From Cognatitamlana sp035818475 (GTDB taxonomy: Bacteria > Bacteroidota > Bacteroidia > Flavobacteriales > Flavobacteriaceae): a stretch of 64,000 bases of DNA. The position numbers and the translations under genes were made by a program. Below the pieces are notes generated by a model. The model had not been told where the DNA came from and made no database searches. It saw nothing but the letters and a program-made list of their open reading frames with translations. Of the stretch, positions 60,431 through 64,000 are shown one piece after another (the stretch's first letter is position 1; each line of letters begins with the position of its first letter). The stretch spans positions 1,054,001-1,118,000 of the forward strand of contig NZ_JAYMGV010000001.1 of NCBI RefSeq assembly GCF_035818475.1, given 5' to 3'.

Positions 60431-61792
60431 TTATTCTACCTTAACAATTGCCATTTTACCTCTATATGGTATGTTTGTACTTGAAAGCAGCGATTCCTGA
60501 GCAGTTTTCAAATTATCATGCCTTTCATGATAAATAAAATATTTGCTGCTTTTGCCGTGAAAGAAATAATTAGCGTCAGTCAATCCGGAAGCTTCTAAAT
60601 CTTTTAAAAAAGAGTCTCTTTTTGAGATATCACTATAGGTGCCTAACACAATGTAATAGCCACTATACATGTTTTCAACATCTCTAATTATTTGAATAAT
60701 ATTTGGGGTTTCACTATAATCTAAATCAATAGTGGGTTCTGAAGCAAGATCAATTGATGGCTTGTCAGCTTTAACAGCAGGATTTATGGTCTCATCTATT
60801 TTTTGTTCTGACAATAGAGTGTCTGAAGACATTTTTAAAGACGTAGTTTGTATGTTTTCTTTGTCAGAGTCTATCTTAATCCAAGCCTCTTTGTTATGTG
60901 TTTTCCTGATAACACGAATGGCTTCTAAAGCGTCTTTACCGGTTTCATAGCTACCATAAACCACTTCGTATAAACCAGATTTATTAATTCCAATATTTCT
61001 TGCTTTATACCCAAGTTCTTTAAGTTGCTTCACTTTTTTAATTGAGTTTTCTTTTACCCTGAAAGCCCCGGCAACAATATGATAATTGCCTGCTTGTTTT
61101 GTGACATTTAAATTAATGGCAGGTAGCGGATTTAGGCTAAATGTGGCTTGTTGAATTTTAGCATCAAGTTGCTGCGTAGCTTCTTCAAGTGCAATCTGAT
61201 TATGTGTTTCAATTTGATTTACATAATATTTTGATGCCGCAAAACCTCCCGATGTTAAAGCTATTAATGCAATAGCCGCATATTTTAAATATGGTTTCGA
61301 TTTACGTTTTTCAGGAGTAACAGAAATAGGAATAACCTTTTCTATTTGCTCAACCTCTTCTTTATAAACCTCTCGGGTTACTGCAGGTGAAACAAATTGA
61401 GATAATCCAAAAGAATCTGTTAAATAATTGAGGTGATAAGTAGGTTCAAATAAAATTTTACCTTCTTTATTAAAAACAATCTCACCAATATTTTTAAAAG
61501 TAAGTGTTTCCCCTTGTGTCAAATAAGATTTTAATAGTTTAACACGCTTAGCAACTTTTTTACTAGCAACCTCAAAAGGAATTTTTTCCACATCAGCAAT
61601 ATATCGTGCTAATAATCCATCACTTTGCTGAATTTGCTCATTAAATGAGACGACTTTTTTAGGTGCGTGAAATGTATTTGAAATATCATCAATAGTTGCA
61701 GATACACGTTGGGTTAAAAAGGCTCCAAACTCAGGAATGGTAACGCACTCATATCTATAGAGTAAATCGCTAATGTAGGTTTCTAATTGCAT
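60431..61792 (-). CDS. HU-like (CCDC81-type) membrane protein with SPOR domains
   Basis: 453 residues. The N-terminal about 130 residues look like two HU/IHF-like domains of the prokaryotic CCDC81 type (YISDLLYRYECVTIPEFGAFLTQ, then FEVASKKVAKRVKLLKSYLTQGETLTF). A transmembrane helix lies at about 169-187. The outside part has two SPOR-like repeats, GNYHIVAGAFRVKENSIKKV and YYIVLGTYSDISKRDSFLKD. SPOR domains bind glycan strands stripped of peptides at division sites, so this protein could link a DNA-binding-like cytoplasmic domain to the septal wall. It is divergent from dprA. Confidence 0.85.
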   Translation of the reverse strand: MQLETYISDLLYRYECVTIPEFGAFLTQRVSATIDDISNTFHAPKKVVSFNEQIQQSDGLLARYIADVEKIPFEVASKKVAKRVKLLKSYLTQGETLTFKNIGEIVFNKEGKILFEPTYHLNYLTDSFGLSQFVSPAVTREVYKEEVEQIEKVIPISVTPEKRKSKPYLKYAAIALIALTSGGFAASKYYVNQIETHNQIALEEATQQLDAKIQQATFSLNPLPAINLNVTKQAGNYHIVAGAFRVKENSIKKVKQLKELGYKARNIGINKSGLYEVVYGSYETGKDALEAIRVIRKTHNKEAWIKIDSDKENIQTTSLKMSSDTLLSEQKIDETINPAVKADKPSIDLASEPTIDLDYSETPNIIQIIRDVENMYSGYYIVLGTYSDISKRDSFLKDLEASGLTDANYFFHGKSSKYFIYHERHDNLKTAQESLLSSTNIPYRGKMAIVKVE

Positions 61793-61896
61793 AATATCAA
61801 AATTAAAAAATTATGCTTTTAATTAAAATTTAGACTTAACTATTTATTAACAGTTCAAAAATTCTTTTATTGTAGCTTAAAAATCAAATAGATAGC

Positions 61897-63000
61897 ATGA
61901 CAAAAAATGACTTGCTTTTTACATTAGCGTTACAACATGTTCCAAATATTGGAGATATTACGGCAAAAAGACTTATCTCCAATTGTGGTTCTGCTGAGGC
62001 TGTTTTAAAAGAAAAAAGACAAAACCTTCTTAAAATAGATGGTATAGGAACGGCTATTTTAAGCGAATTATTTAAGGCACACCATTTAAAAGAAGCTGAA
62101 AAAGAAATGGAGTTTATACAGGCCAATAGTATCAAGGTATCCTATTTTCAGGATAATGATTATCCTGAGAAATTAAAACACTGTATTGATGGGCCCATTT
62201 TGCTATTTTATTCCGGAAATATAAACCTGAACAATAAGCCCCTGATTAGTATTGTTGGTGCTAGAAAAATTACTACCAATGGTGCTGCTCTTTGTGAAAG
62301 TTTAATAGAAAAATTAAAACCCTATGATCCGGTTATTATTTCAGGCTTCGCTTACGGAACAGATATTACAGCACATAAAGCAGCGCTCAAGAATAATTTG
62401 CAAACTGTGGCGTGTTTAGCTCATGGATTAAATCAGATTTACCCAAAAGCACATAAAAAATATATAGTTGATATAGAGAAAAATGGGGGATTCTTCTCTG
62501 ATTTTTGGAGTACTGATGCTTTTGACAAGAACAACTTTTTAAAGCGTAACAGAATTATTGCCGGATTAAGTGAAGCGACTATAGTTATAGAATCTGCCGA
62601 AAAGGGAGGTAGCTTGGTTACAGCTGATATTGCGAATTCTTATAATAGAGATGTATTTGCAATACCTGGTAGGGTAACTGATAGCCAAAGCGCAGGGTGT
62701 AATAATTTAATAAAGTACCAAAAAGCGCATATGTTGACAACCGCTTTGGATGTCCCATATATTTTAAACTGGAAATTAGAAGATAATAAAAAGCCTGCTG
62801 TTCAAAAAAAACTTTTTGTTGAACTGGATGAAACTGAAAAAGTGATTTATAATTATTTAAAGGAAAATGAAAAGCAACAATTGGATGTTGTAGCTATTCA
62901 TTGTAACCTACCCATTTTTAAGGTAGCCAGTGTTTTATTGACTATGGAATTAAAAGGTGTTATAAGGCCATTACCGGGTAAGGTATTTGAGGTTATTTAA
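61897..63000 (+). CDS. dprA: DNA processing protein DprA
   Basis: 367 residues. A helix-hairpin-helix-like N-terminal region (LQHVPNIGDITAKRLISNCG) precedes the Rossmann core: SIVGARKITTNGAALCESL, IISGFAYGTDITAHKAAL, VACLAHGLNQIYPKAHK, and KRNRIIAGLSEATIVIESAEKGGSLVTADIA. A C-terminal winged-helix-like domain ends the protein. DprA loads RecA on incoming single strands in natural transformation, which suggests competence is possible, though DprA also occurs in non-competent bacteria. No other com genes are in the window. Confidence 0.95.
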   Translation: MTKNDLLFTLALQHVPNIGDITAKRLISNCGSAEAVLKEKRQNLLKIDGIGTAILSELFKAHHLKEAEKEMEFIQANSIKVSYFQDNDYPEKLKHCIDGPILLFYSGNINLNNKPLISIVGARKITTNGAALCESLIEKLKPYDPVIISGFAYGTDITAHKAALKNNLQTVACLAHGLNQIYPKAHKKYIVDIEKNGGFFSDFWSTDAFDKNNFLKRNRIIAGLSEATIVIESAEKGGSLVTADIANSYNRDVFAIPGRVTDSQSAGCNNLIKYQKAHMLTTALDVPYILNWKLEDNKKPAVQKKLFVELDETEKVIYNYLKENEKQQLDVVAIHCNLPIFKVASVLLTMELKGVIRPLPGKVFEVI

Positions 63001-63012
63001 CCTTTCTATGTT

Positions 63013-63981
63013 TCAATATCCAACCTTTTCTCTAACCCTTTTCAAAACATTATCAGCAACTAATTTTGCTTTTTCTGCCCCAATAGCTAAAGCTTTATCC
63101 ACTTCGTCCAGATTATTCATATAATAGTTATAACGTTCACGTGGTTTTGCAAACTTTTCAATAATAAGTTCAAAAAGTGCTTGTTTTGCATGCCCATAGC
63201 CATAACCACCATTTTCATAATTGGCTTTCATGTTTTCAATCTGGGTACCATCAGCTAATAAGCTATAAATAGCAAAGCAGTTACAGGTATTCCAATCTTT
63301 TGGTTCTTCAAGCGGTGTACTATCCGTTTGAATACTCATAATCTGCTTACGTAATTTTTTATCGGGTAAGAATATATTAATAATGTTATTCCTGCTTTTA
63401 CTCATTTTTTCACCATCAATACCAGGAATAAGCTTAGTGTTTTCTTGAATTTTGCCTTCCGGAAGCACAAATGTTTCACCTACTTTAGCATGAAAACGAG
63501 AAGCCACATCACGCGTCATTTCAATATGCTGTAATTGATCTTTTCCAACGGGGATTATATTGGCGTCATACATTAAAATATCAGCAGCCATAAGCATAGG
63601 ATACGTAAACAATCCGGAATTTACATCTTCCAGTCTATCGGCCTTATCCTTAAAGCTATGTGCCAGTGTTAAGCGCTGGTATGGAAAAAAGCAACTTAAA
63701 TACCATGTTAACTCTGTTACTTGTGGGATATCACTTTGCCTGTAAAAAACTGTTTTTTCAACATCCAGTCCAAAAGCCAACCAGGTTGCCGCAGTAGAGT
63801 ATGTGTTGTCCCGTAATGTTGCAGCGTCTTTAATTTGTGTTAATGTATGCAAGTTTGCAATAAACAAGTAAGAATCGTTTTCCGGGTTTTCAGCCATTTT
63901 AATTGCTGGTAAAATTGCACCTAAAATGTTTCCTAAATGTGGTGTTCCTGTACTTTGTATGCCTGTAAGTATGCGTGCCAT
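63013..63981 (-). CDS. trpS: Tryptophan-tRNA ligase
   Basis: 322 residues, the class I synthetase for tryptophan. The HIGH-type motif is GTPHLGN at 12-18, the tryptophan pocket includes SGLFTYPMLMAADILMYDA, and the KMSKS loop is at 192-196. Normal length and complete, with the ATG at 63981; the last 19 bases of the window are its upstream region. It is convergent with dprA, with 12 bases between the two stops. Confidence 0.96.
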   Translation of the reverse strand: MARILTGIQSTGTPHLGNILGAILPAIKMAENPENDSYLFIANLHTLTQIKDAATLRDNTYSTAATWLAFGLDVEKTVFYRQSDIPQVTELTWYLSCFFPYQRLTLAHSFKDKADRLEDVNSGLFTYPMLMAADILMYDANIIPVGKDQLQHIEMTRDVASRFHAKVGETFVLPEGKIQENTKLIPGIDGEKMSKSRNNIINIFLPDKKLRKQIMSIQTDSTPLEEPKDWNTCNCFAIYSLLADGTQIENMKANYENGGYGYGHAKQALFELIIEKFAKPRERYNYYMNNLDEVDKALAIGAEKAKLVADNVLKRVREKVGY

Positions 63982-64000
63982 AAATTTTATATAAAGCGCA

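Noticed and set aside
1..64000. CRISPR arrays, transposases, integrases, tRNA and rRNA genes
   Set aside because: No regularly spaced repeats, mobile-element proteins or RNA gene hallmarks were found on either strand by eye; tRNAs would need a covariance search to exclude fully.

Overview
The window reads as chromosome of a member of the Flavobacteriaceae (Bacteroidota). Support: AT-rich DNA with TAnnTTTG-type -7 promoter boxes, a SprE/PorW gliding and type IX secretion lipoprotein, flavobacterial families of unknown function (DUF6909-, DUF6341-, DUF6427-, DUF6168-, DUF5687-, DUF4292- and DUF4254-like; names from memory), and an ATP synthase operon that stops after atpG with no atpD or atpC. 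The genus cannot be fixed by reading alone. No rRNA, tRNA, CRISPR array, IS element or prophage was seen, and no gene-free stretch exceeds 300 bases.

Positions 1-33892 are a cell-surface polysaccharide locus, nearly all on the + strand with many overlapping or abutting genes. It opens with the tail of a nucleoside-phosphorylase-like protein and a Wzz-like chain-length protein. Nucleotide-sugar genes follow: dTDP-L-rhamnose (rfbB, rfbA, rfbC, rfbD), UDP-ManNAc and its uronic acid (wecB, wecC), then gmd, an Fcl/ColC-type epimerase-reductase and ColD, which together fit GDP-L-colitose. The middle (about 11.2-26.7 kb) looks more AT-rich and serotype-specific: a Wzx-like flippase, two Wzy/WaaL-like proteins, glycosyltransferases, an acetyltransferase, an MBOAT acyltransferase with an SGNH partner, a lipoprotein, a CapA-like metallophosphatase, a PaaK/CapK-like adenylating enzyme and a heparinase II/III-like protein. 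The 3' end has a WecA/TagO-like transferase, a eukaryotic-type UDP-glucose dehydrogenase, UDP-xylose synthase, a WbaP/WcaJ-type phosphoglycosyl transferase, a GT2 enzyme and, on the opposite strand, a second CapK-like protein.

Positions 33945-46093 hold housekeeping and envelope genes: purD, two small membrane proteins, upp, a DUF4254 protein, a GT9 glycosyltransferase, a PaaE-like flavo-iron-sulfur reductase, a PadR regulator with a candidate operator, a DUF2059 protein, a DUF5687 permease with its ABC ATPase, and sprE. Next come a bactofilin, AtpZ, a DUF6168-like protein and, behind their own promoter, atpB-E-F-H-A-G, closed by a clear terminator at 52257-52283.

Positions 52322-64000 carry a lipoprotein, a flippase, dut, a sugar nucleotidyltransferase, a small ABM-like protein, a TPR protein, a DUF4292 lipoprotein, an EnvC-like factor whose LytM domain lacks the usual zinc ligands, an acyl-CoA thioesterase, an HU-like/SPOR membrane protein, dprA and trpS. 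Four short dispersed-repeat-like sequences and two possible gene remnants sit in the intergenic spaces of the right half.
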